NCBI RefSeq assembly: GCF_900188165.1
Contig: NZ_FZOS01000003.1
Location: 1-64,000, forward strand
DNA: 64,000 bases
Source: Edaphosphingomonas laterariae
GTDB taxonomy: Bacteria; Pseudomonadota; Alphaproteobacteria; Sphingomonadales; Sphingomonadaceae
Direction of reading: 5' to 3'
A program made the position numbers and the translations under genes. Shown piece after piece: positions 19,289 to 28,967 of this stretch. Position 1 is the stretch's first letter. Every line of letters starts with the position of its first letter. The notes below the pieces were generated by a model, which made no database searches, was not told where the DNA came from, and saw only the letters and a list, made by a program, of their open reading frames with translations.

Positions 19289-19588
19289 TCAGCCGCAGCG
19301 CACCGACAGGATCACCTGATTGCCGTCCACCTCGATGTTCAACCGGTCGGCGCGATAATCCATCGTCACCGGCTGGCCTTGGCGGACCACGCGCACCGTG
19401 CCCGATCCGGTGGCGCGGCGGGCCTTCTCCACCGTTCCCTGCTCGGCCGTCTGGCCCACAAAGGCCTGGCCGGGGTCCGCATTGCAGGCGCCGTTCGGGG
19501 CCGGCGTCGGCATGGTTTCCGCCTTGTCGGCGCAACCGGCCAGCATCAGGGCGCCGGCGCCGGTTGCGATCAGGGCTATCGTCCGCAT
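19289..19588 (-). CDS. I78-family peptidase inhibitor lipoprotein
   Basis: 99 residues. Signal peptide with lipobox LAGC (Cys19). The mature part has the potato-inhibitor-like I78 pattern: CNADPGQAFVGQ, then VRVVRQGQPVTMDYRADRLN and a final VILSVRCG, with a Cys pair likely bridged. It should sit on the periplasmic or outer membrane face and inhibit serine proteases. It stands 15 bases downstream of the Coq4-like gene on the same strand. Confidence 0.85.
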   Translation of the reverse strand: MRTIALIATGAGALMLAGCADKAETMPTPAPNGACNADPGQAFVGQTAEQGTVEKARRATGSGTVRVVRQGQPVTMDYRADRLNIEVDGNQVILSVRCG

Positions 19589-19603
19589 GTCATCCTCCCG
19601 AAA

Positions 19604-20461
19604 TCAGGCCGCCATGGCTTTCTTCGCCGTGCCCGGCGCGCCTTCGCCGAAATAGGTTGAAATCTCCGACGAGTCATAAAGTTTCACGGGGGGAATGTTC
19701 AATGCGGCGCGCGCCTCGTCCAGGCTGAGGCCGAACAGCGGTTCGTACTTCGCCATGAACAGCGGCGTGGCGGCGCGGCCGATCTGGATGCCGCGCTCCA
19801 CGAAGTCTGAAAGCGTCGCATAGGCGGCCGGATAATGAAGCTGGACGCGCGTGAACATCGGCATGATCAGCAGCATGTGGACCGCTACCATCTCGCCCGC
19901 CAGTTCGGGGGACATGTTGCGGTTCCAGTTTTCGATCCGCATCCAGAACGGCACCACCTCCGCCATCGCGTCGAAGCCGACGCCGCCCAGGATATGTTCG
20001 AAATCATGGGTCTGGGCGGAACGAAGCTCGAAATATTCTAGGTCGGTGGCCGGCCGCCAACTGGGATCGACGCGCAGGCGCGGGTCGAGCGCGATGTCGA
20101 GATCGCCGGCAACCAGATAGTCGTAAAAGATGCGCCCCAGCGTGCCCTTGGCATAATCGGCCAGGTCCTCGCGCGTGAAGCTCGATATGAAGCGTTCTTC
20201 CATGAACGCGTCGAAGGCCGGATTGCGGCGGCGTTCCTCGCCCAGCAGGCGGTTCACTTCGGCCGTGTCGCGCACTTCCCAATAAGCGCGCACGATATTG
20301 GTGCTGTCCCAGCCCACCCGCCGGTCGGCGCCGTTGCGGCGGAGCATCGCGGTCGTCATCGCGTCGCCCAGCCGGGGGTTGTTCAGGTAACGCGACGAAC
20401 TGACGAGCACGCTGCTTTCGGTGGCAGTGTCGATGACGCCGATCCGCGAAAAATCATCCAT
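19604..20461 (-). CDS. Coq4-family protein (ubiquinone biosynthesis)
   Basis: 285 residues. It carries the full Coq4 metal motif HD-x2-H-x11-E: His152, Asp153, His156 and Glu168 in THDFEHILGGVGFDAMAE. Coq4 organises or catalyses a late ubiquinone ring step in eukaryotes. In alphaproteobacteria homologues are common but less studied. The N-terminal 80 residues are less conserved. The gene is followed 15 bases later by the I78 inhibitor gene, and is separated from rnd by 123 bases. Confidence 0.8.
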   Translation of the reverse strand: MDDFSRIGVIDTATESSVLVSSSRYLNNPRLGDAMTTAMLRRNGADRRVGWDSTNIVRAYWEVRDTAEVNRLLGEERRRNPAFDAFMEERFISSFTREDLADYAKGTLGRIFYDYLVAGDLDIALDPRLRVDPSWRPATDLEYFELRSAQTHDFEHILGGVGFDAMAEVVPFWMRIENWNRNMSPELAGEMVAVHMLLIMPMFTRVQLHYPAAYATLSDFVERGIQIGRAATPLFMAKYEPLFGLSLDEARAALNIPPVKLYDSSEISTYFGEGAPGTAKKAMAA

Positions 20462-20584
20462 GATCCGCCTCCTGCTCCACGCGCGCCTCGTGTCCGGGCG
20501 CGCTGTCGCGGCGGAGTGTGCCTGTGGCGGAGCAGGGCGCCAAGCTCAAAATGAAGATCGTTCATTGTGAGCCGGGCGACAGGA

Positions 20585-21757
20585 TCATTCGGGTTCGACG
20601 GCCGACATCACCAGCTTGCCGCGCCGGACGCTGAACGCCATGCGGCCTTCGACCAGCGCCAGCGCGTCCTTGCCGAACAGATCGAACCGCCAGCCTTCCA
20701 GCAGGCCCAGTCCTTCGCGCTGGCCGGCGGCCAGAGCCTCCAGTTCGTCCGAACGCGCGATCAGCCGCGGCGCGACATCGGATTCGCGCGATCGGATCTT
20801 GAGCAGCAGCTTGAGCAGATCGGCGATCAGCGCGCCTTCCTTGCCCAGACCGGGCTTGCGGTCCTCGCGCGGGGGCATTTCGTCGTCGGACAGCGGCGTC
20901 GCCGCCTCGATCGCGCCGATCAGCCGGCCGCCGATATCGTTGGTCGCCCAGCTTGGGGAAAGGCCGCGCACCTTGGACAGATCGGCCTGCACCTTGGGCG
21001 GGTGGGAGGCAAGATCGGCCAGCGTCTCATCCTTGGCGATGCGCCCGCGCGGCAAATTCTTGCCCTGCGCCTCGCGCTCGCGCCATGCCCCCAGCGCCTT
21101 CAGCCGGCCGAGGACGTCCGCCCGGCGGCTCGGCACGCGGATGCGCATCCAGGCCTGTTCGGGCAGGTTTTCGTAGTTGGAAGGATCGCCCAGCCGCTCC
21201 ATTTCCTGATCGAGCCACTGGCCACGGCCGGTGCGGCGCAGGCGATCGAGCATCTTGGGGAAGATCGCCATCAGGTGGGTGACATCGCCGATCGCATAAT
21301 CGATCTGGCGCTTGTCGAGCGGGCGGCGGCCCCAATCGGTGAATCGCGCCCCCTTGTCGAGTTTGATGCCGAGCATCGATTCGACGAGATTCGAGTATCC
21401 GACCTGTTCGCCCATGCCGAGGGCCATCGCCGCAACCTGCGTATCGAACAGCGGATGGGGGGTCTTGCCGGTCAGGTTGTAGACGATTTCGAGGTCCTGG
21501 CCGCCGGCGTGGAAAATCTTCAGCACGTCCTCATTATTGACGAGGAGATCGAGCAAGGGTTTGAGATCAATGCCTTTTGCCTTGGGGTCGATGGCGGCAG
21601 CCTCGTTGGCGTCGGCGATCTGGATCAGGCATAGATCGGGCCAATAGGTGTTTTCGCGCATGAACTCGGTGTCGACCGTAACATAGGGCGACTGCGCAAT
21701 ACGGGCGATGAAAGCGGCGAGCGTGTCGCTGTCGGTAATCAGCGGATGAATCTGCAT
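20585..21757 (-). CDS. rnd: Ribonuclease D
   Basis: 390 residues. A 3'-5' exonuclease for tRNA 3' maturation. The DEDDy residues are all visible: Asp29 and Glu31 (VDTEFMRE), Asp88 (HAGGQDLEI), Tyr154 and Asp158 (YAIGDVTHL). An HRDC-like domain follows (about 210-290). The ATG at 21757 was chosen from the family start MQIHPLITDSDTLA; the frame runs open far beyond it across aspS but without sense. It diverges from aspS with 93 bases between. Confidence 0.95.
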   Translation of the reverse strand: MQIHPLITDSDTLAAFIARIAQSPYVTVDTEFMRENTYWPDLCLIQIADANEAAAIDPKAKGIDLKPLLDLLVNNEDVLKIFHAGGQDLEIVYNLTGKTPHPLFDTQVAAMALGMGEQVGYSNLVESMLGIKLDKGARFTDWGRRPLDKRQIDYAIGDVTHLMAIFPKMLDRLRRTGRGQWLDQEMERLGDPSNYENLPEQAWMRIRVPSRRADVLGRLKALGAWREREAQGKNLPRGRIAKDETLADLASHPPKVQADLSKVRGLSPSWATNDIGGRLIGAIEAATPLSDDEMPPREDRKPGLGKEGALIADLLKLLLKIRSRESDVAPRLIARSDELEALAAGQREGLGLLEGWRFDLFGKDALALVEGRMAFSVRRGKLVMSAVEPE

Positions 21758-21850
21758 GTCAGGTCCATAGCCGGGTCTCACGGCTTGACAAGGCGCACAT
21801 GTGCGCGCGAAGCGCGGCGCTCGCGAATAATCGATCATTGAAAGACAATC

Positions 21851-23641
21851 ATGCACGCCTATCGCTCGCACACCTGTGCCCAACTGCGCGCCTCCGACGA
21901 GGGCGCGACCGTCCGCCTGTCGGGCTGGGTCCACCGCAAGCGCGACCATGGCGGCGTGCTGTTCGTCGACCTGCGCGACCATTATGGCCTCACCCAGATT
22001 GTCGCCGACAGCGATTCGCCGGCCTTCGCCACGCTCGACGGGATGCGCGTCGAATCGGTGATCACCATCACCGGCAATGTGAAGCTGCGCGCCGAGGGGA
22101 CGGCGAACGCCAATCTCGCGACCGGCGATGTCGAAGTCTATGCCCGCGAAGTGACGGTGCAGTCGACCGCGCAGGAACTGCCACTGCCGGTGGCGGGCGA
22201 GGCGGATTATCCGGAGGACATTCGTCTCCGTTACCGCTTCCTCGATCTGCGCCGCGAACGGCTGCACAAGAATATCGTGCTGCGCTCCAACGTCATTGCA
22301 TCGCTGCGCCAGCGGATGATCGGGCAGGGCTTCACCGAGTTCCAGACGCCGATCCTGACCGCTTCGTCGCCGGAAGGCGCGCGCGACTATCTGGTGCCGA
22401 GCCGCGTCCATCCCGGCAAGTTCTACGCGCTGCCGCAGGCGCCGCAGATGTTCAAGCAGCTGCTGATGGTTGCCGGCTTCGATCGCTATTTCCAGATCGC
22501 GCCCTGCTTCCGCGACGAGGATGCCCGCGCCGACCGTTCGCCGGGTGAATTCTACCAGCTCGATTTCGAGATGAGCTATGTCACGCAGGAAGACGTGTTC
22601 GCCGCGATCGAGCCGGTGCTGCATGGCGTGTTCGAGGAATTCGCCGATTTCGACGGCAAGGGCCGCAGCGTTTCGCCGCTGCCGTTCAAGCGCATCCCCT
22701 ACAAGGAATCGATGCTGAAATACGGCAACGACAAGCCGGATCTGCGCAACCCGCTGATCATTTCGGACGTGTCGGACCAGTTCAAGGGATCGGGCTTCGG
22801 CCGCTTCGCCTCCATCGTCGAGGCGGGCGACGTGGTGCGCGCGATCCCGGCGCCGGGGACGGCGGACAAGAGCCGCAAATTCTTCGACGACATGAATAGC
22901 TGGGCGCAGTCCGAAGGCTTTGCGGGCCTGGGCTATGCCACCCGCAAGGGCGGTGAATGGGGCGGCCCGATCGCCAAGAACCATGGCGAGGACAAGATGT
23001 CGGCGATGGCCGAGGCGCTCGGCCTCGGGCCGGACGACGGCCTGTTCTTCGCTGCCGGCAAGGAAGCGCAGGCGGCGAAGCTTGCCGGTCTCGCCCGCAC
23101 GCGCGTCGGCGAACAGCTCGGCCTCATCGATCCCGAGCGCTTCGAATTCTGCTGGATCGTCGATTTCCCGATGTTCGAATATGACGAGGACAACAAGAAG
23201 GTCGATTTCAGCCACAACCCCTTCTCGATGCCGCAGGGCGAGCTGGAGGCGCTGGAGAGCAAGGATCCGCTCGATATCCTCGCTTATCAGTATGACATCG
23301 TCTGCAACGGCGTGGAGCTGTCGTCGGGCGCGATCCGGAACCACCGGCCGGAAATCATGTACAAGGCGTTCGAGATCGCCGGCTACAGCCAGCAGGAAGT
23401 CGACACCAATTTCGCCGGCATGATCAATGCCTTCAAGTTCGGCGCGCCGCCGCATGGTGGCTCGGCTCCGGGCGTCGATCGCATCGTCATGCTGCTCGCG
23501 GACGAGCCGAACATCCGCGAGGTGATCGTCTTCCCGATGACGCAGAAGGCGGAAGACCTGATGATGCAGGCGCCCGCGCCGGCGACGATGAAGCAGCTGC
23601 GCGAGCTCAACATCCGGGTGGTCGAGCCGTCCAAGAGCTAA
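21851..23641 (+). CDS. aspS: Aspartyl-tRNA synthetase
   Basis: 596 residues, bacterial type with the GAD insertion. Seen: the N-terminal OB fold ([20 protein letters not shown]), class II motif 2 ([20 protein letters not shown]) and motif 3 ([18 protein letters not shown]). It charges tRNA-Asp. Many alphaproteobacteria lack AsnRS and use a non-discriminating AspRS with GatCAB, which cannot be decided here. Confidence 0.97.
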   Translation: MHAYRSHTCAQLRASDEGATVRLSGWVHRKRDHGGVLFVDLRDHYGLTQIVADSDSPAFATLDGMRVESVITITGNVKLRAEGTANANLATGDVEVYAREVTVQSTAQELPLPVAGEADYPEDIRLRYRFLDLRRERLHKNIVLRSNVIASLRQRMIGQGFTEFQTPILTASSPEGARDYLVPSRVHPGKFYALPQAPQMFKQLLMVAGFDRYFQIAPCFRDEDARADRSPGEFYQLDFEMSYVTQEDVFAAIEPVLHGVFEEFADFDGKGRSVSPLPFKRIPYKESMLKYGNDKPDLRNPLIISDVSDQFKGSGFGRFASIVEAGDVVRAIPAPGTADKSRKFFDDMNSWAQSEGFAGLGYATRKGGEWGGPIAKNHGEDKMSAMAEALGLGPDDGLFFAAGKEAQAAKLAGLARTRVGEQLGLIDPERFEFCWIVDFPMFEYDEDNKKVDFSHNPFSMPQGELEALESKDPLDILAYQYDIVCNGVELSSGAIRNHRPEIMYKAFEIAGYSQQEVDTNFAGMINAFKFGAPPHGGSAPGVDRIVMLLADEPNIREVIVFPMTQKAEDLMMQAPAPATMKQLRELNIRVVEPSKS

Positions 23642-23659
23642 GAGCGCGACCGACCTTGC

Positions 23660-23685
23660 GTCATGCCGGCGAAAGCTGGCATCTC
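23660..23685. repeat. REP-like palindrome, copy 3
   Basis: Differs from 9656-9681 at three of 26 positions. It is followed by a second inverted repeat, ACCCCG/CGGGGT, near 23718-23737. Together they fill the gap between aspS and ppk2 and may end aspS transcription. Confidence 0.65.
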
Positions 23686-23757
23686 GTGCGGCAAGGGTGC
23701 GCCCTGATGGCATGAGACCCCGGCCTTTGTCGGGGTGACGCGGGACGGAGGGATGGC

Positions 23758-24546
23758 GTGACCATCGATCTTTCGGACTATGAAACGGGCGCCAAGTTCG
23801 ACGGCGATTATGATGAGGCGCTGGAGGCGGTTCAGGAGCGCCTGGCCCGTATCCAGGTCGCCCATATCGTCCATGGCCGCCGCGCGATCATCGTGTTCGA
23901 AGGCTGGGACGCGGCCGGCAAGGGCGGCACCGTCCAGCGGCTGACCGCCAATTGGGATCCCCGCTATTTCGAGGTGTGGCCGATCGCCGCGCCGACCGAG
24001 GAGGAAAAGGAGCGCCATTTCCTCTGGCGTTTCTGGACGCGGCTGCCGGGCCGTGGTGAGATCAACATCTTCGATCGCAGCTGGTATGGCCGCGTGCTTG
24101 TCGAGCGCGTCGAGAATTTCGCCACCGAGAAACAGTGGCGCCGCGCCTATGACGAAATCAACGAGTTCGAGGCGCAGCAGAAGGAAGACGGCACCACCAT
24201 CGTCAAGCTGTTCATGCACACCACGCAGGAATCGCAGGACGAACGGATCAAGAAGCGCATCCAGCATCCCTGGAAGCGCTGGAAGACGGGTGCAGAGGAT
24301 TTCCGCAACCGTGCCCGCCGGGCGGACTATCTGGCCGCCATGGCCGACATGTTCGAACTGACGAACACCCGCTGGGCGCCCTGGCAGGTGATCGACGGCA
24401 ACAACAAGAAGGCCGCGCGCATCGCGGCGCTCACCTATATCGCCGATCGCCTGGAAAAATCGGTGCCGATGACGCCGCCACCGGCCAGCCCCGAACTGAT
24501 CGCGCTCGCGCGATCGAACTTCGGCGCGGATTTCGAGATAAGCTGA
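23758..24546 (+). CDS. ppk2: Polyphosphate kinase 2 family protein
   Basis: 262 residues from a GTG start. The P-loop kinase core shows FEGWDAAGKGGTVQRL (Walker A at about 49-57), a lid region WPIAAPTEEEKERHFLWRFW and Walker B-like INIFDRSWYGRVLVERVE. PPK2 enzymes use polyphosphate to phosphorylate nucleotides. The single domain of about 260 residues fits class I or III; the preferred nucleotide cannot be read. With ppk and ppx nearby, the window holds both polyphosphate synthesis and use. Confidence 0.9.
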   Translation: MTIDLSDYETGAKFDGDYDEALEAVQERLARIQVAHIVHGRRAIIVFEGWDAAGKGGTVQRLTANWDPRYFEVWPIAAPTEEEKERHFLWRFWTRLPGRGEINIFDRSWYGRVLVERVENFATEKQWRRAYDEINEFEAQQKEDGTTIVKLFMHTTQESQDERIKKRIQHPWKRWKTGAEDFRNRARRADYLAAMADMFELTNTRWAPWQVIDGNNKKAARIAALTYIADRLEKSVPMTPPPASPELIALARSNFGADFEIS

Positions 24547-24649
24547 AAATAACACCTGCTAAATTGTAGAAATCGCTTTAACCTTTTTGGAGCGCCATTG
24601 CCGCTGGGCTGAAAAGTGGCAAGAAGCGTTCCGGGGGAGTGGTGGCTGC

Positions 24650-25756
24650 ATGTCCGATGGAGGTGCGCTTTTTCGCGCGGGTGCGCGCGTTGTGCGGCAG
24701 GGATTGGCTGAGCGCCTCTATGTGGCCACGCGGATCGATTATACGCGGCCGGTAAGCATTCGGGCATTTTTGACCGAGAGATGCAATTACCGGTGCCTAT
24801 ATTGCGACCATTGGCGGCAGGACCACTATGCGTCGGAGATGGGCCTCCCCCAATGGACGGATGTCATAGCCGGCCTGCGCGCCTATCTTGGTCGATGCAC
24901 GATCCAGTTCATCGGTGGAGAGCCATTGATCAGGCGCGATCTTTATCCCCTCTTTGGCCTTTGCCGGGAACAGGGCATAGATTGGGGCATCTGCTCCAAC
25001 GGTTTTGCATTCCGCTCGTCGGTGGCGGCGATGTTGCTCGATGCTCATCCACTCAATATCGACCTTTCTATCGATAGCGCGGATGCCGATGTTCATGATC
25101 GGCTTCGTGGCGTTCCAGGATCATTTGGTCGTCTGCGCGCCGGACTGGATCATCTGATTGCCTGCCGGGCGCGGGCTGGTGCGCGGACGCTGATCCGAAT
25201 CAAGACGACCGTGTCGCGCGATAATTTTCGCGATCTGCCGCAATTGGTCGACCTATGTTCTGGGCTGGCGGGTGTCGTCGTTGATTTTTCACCCGTTCGG
25301 CTTTGGCGTGAGCACGAGATCGAGGCGCTATATGTGCGCCGAGACGATGATCTTCGCGACCTCGATGAAGTAGTGGAGCATCTGGTCGATCGCAAAAATG
25401 GCGGGGCCCCTATCGAAACGAGTGTGGAGAAGCTCCGCGCGATCGGGCCGCATTTTCGGGGCGAAAGGCAATTTCATGGATATGCCGAATGCCGGGCAGG
25501 GCTGCGCTCGCTAGAAATCCGGCCGGATGGGGAGGTGCGGCATTGCTGGGGGATGCCGGCCATTGGCAATATCGTCGGCCAGTCCGTGAAGGCGCTCTGG
25601 GAAGGAGCGCAGCGCGCCGATGTTCTGCCCCGGACATTGGTTTGCGAGCATGCTGGCACGGGCCTCTGCGCCACTGCCTGCACCAGCCATCGCACCTTGC
25701 CGCAGGAAATTCGTCGTGGCCTGACCTGGCTGTCCAGCCGTCGGGGTGTCGCTTGA
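24650..25756 (+). CDS. Radical SAM protein with SPASM-like C-terminus
   Basis: 368 residues from the ATG at 24650, which has GGGGGAG about 11 bases upstream (an in-frame TTG at 24587 is less likely). The cluster motif is C45-x3-C49-x2-C52 (CNYRCLYC), followed by FIGGEPLIRRDL and ICSNGF as in MoaA/PqqE-like enzymes. The C-terminal Cys residues (ECRAGLRSLEIRPDGEVRHCWG, then VCEHAGTGLCATAC) suggest extra Fe-S clusters of SPASM type. No precursor peptide is seen nearby. It overlaps the next gene by TTGA. An AT-rich gap precedes it, and codon use is less GC-biased than the neighbours, so it may have been acquired. Confidence 0.85.
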   Translation: MSDGGALFRAGARVVRQGLAERLYVATRIDYTRPVSIRAFLTERCNYRCLYCDHWRQDHYASEMGLPQWTDVIAGLRAYLGRCTIQFIGGEPLIRRDLYPLFGLCREQGIDWGICSNGFAFRSSVAAMLLDAHPLNIDLSIDSADADVHDRLRGVPGSFGRLRAGLDHLIACRARAGARTLIRIKTTVSRDNFRDLPQLVDLCSGLAGVVVDFSPVRLWREHEIEALYVRRDDDLRDLDEVVEHLVDRKNGGAPIETSVEKLRAIGPHFRGERQFHGYAECRAGLRSLEIRPDGEVRHCWGMPAIGNIVGQSVKALWEGAQRADVLPRTLVCEHAGTGLCATACTSHRTLPQEIRRGLTWLSSRRGVA

Positions 25757-26379
25757 CGTTCGACGCGTGGGTCGCTCGGCAGTTTCGGATCCGGCGGATG
25801 CGGCATTTCATGGCCGTGATGCGACCTTCGCCCCGCTGCCGGATCGTGGACGTCGGGGGAATGCCCGAGCTGTGGGATATGCTGGGCGCCCCGCTGAACG
25901 TGACGCTCCTTAATCTGCCGGGCGCGTTCAACGACATTCCGCCGCACTGGCGGGGCAGGGTGGTGGTTGGCGATATCTGTCGGAATGCCGATCTGGTTTC
26001 GGGCTACGATCTGGTGTTCAGCAACAGCGTGCTCGAACATGTCGGGTCGCTGGCGCGGCAACGGGCCTTCGCGGCGGCGGTGGCCAGCGCGCCGAGCTAT
26101 TGGCTGCAGGTGCCCGCACCCGAATTTCCGTTGGAGCATCATTGCAAGGCGCTGTTCTGGTGGTTGCGCCCCGCGGCACGCCGGCGCGCGGTGATCCGCG
26201 CCTGGAAGCGCGCGGGCCGGACATGGGATGCACGGCAGATGGCTGGAACACGCCCTATCGGGCGGGATCGGCTTCGCCATCTGCTACCGGATGGTCATAT
26301 CGCGGTTGAGCGGGTGCTGGGCGTGCCCAAATCCTATTATTGCTACCGTGTCGGTGCGGGCGTTCAGCCTGCGGGATAG
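25753..26379 (+). CDS. SAM-dependent methyltransferase, class I
   Basis: 208 residues from a TTG start that overlaps the stop of the radical SAM gene (TTGA). Motif I is IVDVGGMPELW (31-41), an acidic region GDICRNAD follows, and FSNSVLEHV (89-97) is the typical post-motif of type 11 methyltransferases. The C-terminus is rich in Arg and Trp. The substrate is unknown. The coupling to the radical SAM gene implies they act on the same molecule. The 3' end overlaps the converging greB gene by 16 bases. Confidence 0.8.
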   Translation: MTFDAWVARQFRIRRMRHFMAVMRPSPRCRIVDVGGMPELWDMLGAPLNVTLLNLPGAFNDIPPHWRGRVVVGDICRNADLVSGYDLVFSNSVLEHVGSLARQRAFAAAVASAPSYWLQVPAPEFPLEHHCKALFWWLRPAARRRAVIRAWKRAGRTWDARQMAGTRPIGRDRLRHLLPDGHIAVERVLGVPKSYYCYRVGAGVQPAG

Positions 26380-26852
26380 CTGATCGTCAGCACTTCCCAT
26401 TCCTTGGGGCCGGCAGGTAGCTCGACGCGACGGACATCGCCGATGGTGGCGCCCTTGAGCGCGCGGGCGAGGGGGGAGCGCCAGCTGATCCGGCCCTGGC
26501 CGGCATCCGCCTCATCCTCGCCGATCAGCGTGACGATGCGTTCCTTGTCGTCCTCGTCGACGAGCGTGACGGTGGCGCCGAACCAGACCCGATCGCGATC
26601 CGCCTGCGTGGCGGGATCGACCACCTTGGCCGCCTTCATCCGCCGCGAAAGATGGCCGAGTTCCCGGTCGATCTCGCGCAGTTTCTTGCGGCCGTAGATG
26701 TAATCGCCATTTTCGGAGCGATCGCCGTTGCCGGCCGCCCATGAAATCACCTCGACCAGCTTGGGCCGATCGACGGCGAAAAGCTGGTCATAGCGTTCCC
26801 TGAGCGCCTTGAGGCCGGCGGGCGTGATATAATTGGGCGGGCGATCGTTCAT
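26364..26852 (-). CDS. greB: Transcription elongation factor GreB
   Basis: 162 residues. The N-terminal coiled coil holds the acidic tip NGDRSENGDYIYGRK (42-56), which enters the RNA polymerase secondary channel. The C-terminal FKBP-like domain shows WFGATVTLVDEDD and ISWRSPLARALKGATIGD. It rescues backtracked polymerase by transcript cleavage. Length and the YGRKKLREIDRELG region favour GreB over GreA. Confidence 0.92.
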   Translation of the reverse strand: MNDRPPNYITPAGLKALRERYDQLFAVDRPKLVEVISWAAGNGDRSENGDYIYGRKKLREIDRELGHLSRRMKAAKVVDPATQADRDRVWFGATVTLVDEDDKERIVTLIGEDEADAGQGRISWRSPLARALKGATIGDVRRVELPAGPKEWEVLTISYPAG

Positions 26853-26865
26853 GGCCGGGCAGATA

Positions 26866-28875
26866 TCAGCCCGGCGTCGATTTGCCGAGATAGGCCGACA
26901 GCTTGTTGCGCGACGGCATTCTGGCGTGTTCGGGGTTCATCGCCGAATAGACGACCGCGTTTTCCAGCACGCGTTGCACATAGCCGCGTGTTTCGGAAAG
27001 CGGGATCTGTTCGATCCAGTCCACCACGTCGACGCCCGGCATCCGGGGATCGCCGTTGGATCGCAGCCACTTGTTCACATTGCCTGGGCCGGCATTGTAA
27101 CTTGCCACCGCAAGCACATGATTTCCGCCATAATAGCTGAGCATGCGCTGGAAGAAGCTGGACCCGAGCAGGATGTTGTAGGACGGATCGGCGGTCAGCC
27201 GGCCATAATCATATGGCAGGCCAAGCTTCCCGGCCTGTTCGCGTGCCGTGGCGGGCATCAGCTGCATCAGCCCACGCGCGCCGGCATGGCTGACGGCTTC
27301 GCGATCGAACTGGCTTTCCTGCCGCGCGATCGCGTGGATCATCACCCAATTGCCGCGTTCGGTGGGCGGCACGGAGACCTGTGGGAAGCCGGTCGGCACG
27401 AAATCGCTGAGCCCGGTATTGCGCGCGTTACGCGCCACCATCACGCCGAGATCGGGGCGGCTGATCTCGCGCGACAGTTCGGCTGTCAGCGCGTGATCGG
27501 CGTCGGTCTTGGCGTCCTGCGCGATCGTGCGGAGGAACTGGCTCTGGTTGCGCCAGTCGCCCAGCTCGCCAAGAATGCGCGCCGCGCGGACGATCGGCCG
27601 TTGCATGAAGCTCGTCCGTTCGGCGGCGGCGATGCTGGTTGGCGCCACCTGCGGCGTGGCTGCCGGCCGGCCGATCCGCTCGGCCGCCAATTGCCCGTAG
27701 AATTGATCGGGATGCGACGCGGCTTCGGTGAAATAGCGCGTCGCATTGGGCTGGTCGCCCGCAGCCACGGCGGCGCGGCCCGCCCAATAAAGCCCCTTGG
27801 TTTGCGTGCCGGGTGACTGGGCGGCGGCGGCATAGCGGCTGAACATCCCCACGGCGTCGGCCGGGCGATTCATCTTCTGAAGCGCGGTCACGCCGCCCAG
27901 CCAGACGAGATCGGTATAGGCATCGCGTTCCGCGAAGCTGCGCGTGCGGACCGACGTGCCCGGCGCGAAGGCGCTGTCCGCCTGACGGGCGATGTCGAGC
28001 GCATAAGTGGACTGGTTGTCGTTGGACGCAGCACGGGCGTTGATGACAAGGATTTCCAGCCATTTCGCGGGATCGAGCGGCGGCGCGGCGAAGGTGCGGC
28101 GCTGGCCGAGCCAGGATCGCGCGGTCACGCCCTGGCCGCTGTCGCGCAGCCAGCGGGCCCGATCGGCGACGTAGCCGGGATCGTTATTACCGCTCGACGC
28201 GAACACCATCGCCTTCTCGGCAGCGTCGGCGCGCTTGGTCTGCATCGACAGCCGGGCGTCGAACAGGCCCTGCTTCACCGGCGACGTGCGCGCATATTGG
28301 CGGGCCGCGGCGGTCGTCGCGCGATCCCACAGCAGGCGATCCATGCGGGTGTCATGATCGGCCTGGGTGAGTTGCGGGCCGAAGCGGCCGAGCAGGCGCA
28401 ATTCGTCGGATTCGCTGAGCGCGCCGCCGGTCCATGCCGCACGCGCGGCGGCGGTTGCGTCCGCCGTCCGCCCGATCGACGCCAGCGCCTCGGCCTGGCG
28501 CAGCCGCCCGGCATTGGTGAGTGGCGGGAAGCGATCGAAGAATCGCGCCACTTCGGACGGCGCCACCGGATAGGATTCGAGTTGCCGCTCGGCCGTCCGC
28601 CGCATTGCCGATTCGCCCGGCCAGCCGGGGAAGGCCAGCAGGAAACCGGCATATTCGGAGAAAGGCAGGCTATCCGTCTGGCGCAACCGGTTCCAGCGCA
28701 CGACGCCTTCGGCAACCGGATCGGACGGCACGGATGTGGCCGAAAACGTGCTGGATGCGCCCAGCCCGAGCCTGCTTCGATACCAGTCCCGCTGTTCGCT
28801 CGTCAGCGTCGCCGCACTCGCGACAGACGCCATCAATACTCCAAGCCCAAAAACGCGCGTCAACATGCTGGACAT
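26866..28875 (-). CDS. Soluble lytic murein transglycosylase (Slt family)
   Basis: 669 residues from the ATG at 28875, with signal peptide MSSMLTRVFGLGVLMASVAS. A long alpha-helical superhelix region (about 40-490) precedes the catalytic domain, where IARQESQFD gives the catalytic Glu520, followed by GARGLMQLMPATA and VASYNAGPGNVNKWL. It cleaves peptidoglycan glycan strands to anhydro-products in the periplasm. It lies 13 bases downstream of greB's start on the same strand, upstream in the transcript. It diverges from dapA. Confidence 0.92.
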   Translation of the reverse strand: MSSMLTRVFGLGVLMASVASAATLTSEQRDWYRSRLGLGASSTFSATSVPSDPVAEGVVRWNRLRQTDSLPFSEYAGFLLAFPGWPGESAMRRTAERQLESYPVAPSEVARFFDRFPPLTNAGRLRQAEALASIGRTADATAAARAAWTGGALSESDELRLLGRFGPQLTQADHDTRMDRLLWDRATTAAARQYARTSPVKQGLFDARLSMQTKRADAAEKAMVFASSGNNDPGYVADRARWLRDSGQGVTARSWLGQRRTFAAPPLDPAKWLEILVINARAASNDNQSTYALDIARQADSAFAPGTSVRTRSFAERDAYTDLVWLGGVTALQKMNRPADAVGMFSRYAAAAQSPGTQTKGLYWAGRAAVAAGDQPNATRYFTEAASHPDQFYGQLAAERIGRPAATPQVAPTSIAAAERTSFMQRPIVRAARILGELGDWRNQSQFLRTIAQDAKTDADHALTAELSREISRPDLGVMVARNARNTGLSDFVPTGFPQVSVPPTERGNWVMIHAIARQESQFDREAVSHAGARGLMQLMPATAREQAGKLGLPYDYGRLTADPSYNILLGSSFFQRMLSYYGGNHVLAVASYNAGPGNVNKWLRSNGDPRMPGVDVVDWIEQIPLSETRGYVQRVLENAVVYSAMNPEHARMPSRNKLSAYLGKSTPG

Positions 28876-28967
28876 GATGTGGCAGCCATCCTTATCAGCC
28901 CGTGAATGAAACCGGCCCTCCCGGTTGGCCACTATGCCGACAATGGGGCTTCAGGTGAAGGGAGTGC

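Noticed and set aside
21758-23713. Very long open minus-strand frame upstream of rnd, antisense to aspS
   Set aside because: It is the mirror of a GC-rich aspS gene; its residues are low-complexity and unlike any family. rnd begins at 21757.
24587-24649. Short precursor peptide in front of the radical SAM gene
   Set aside because: The stretch is in frame with the radical SAM gene and has no stop of its own; its TTG has no ribosome site.
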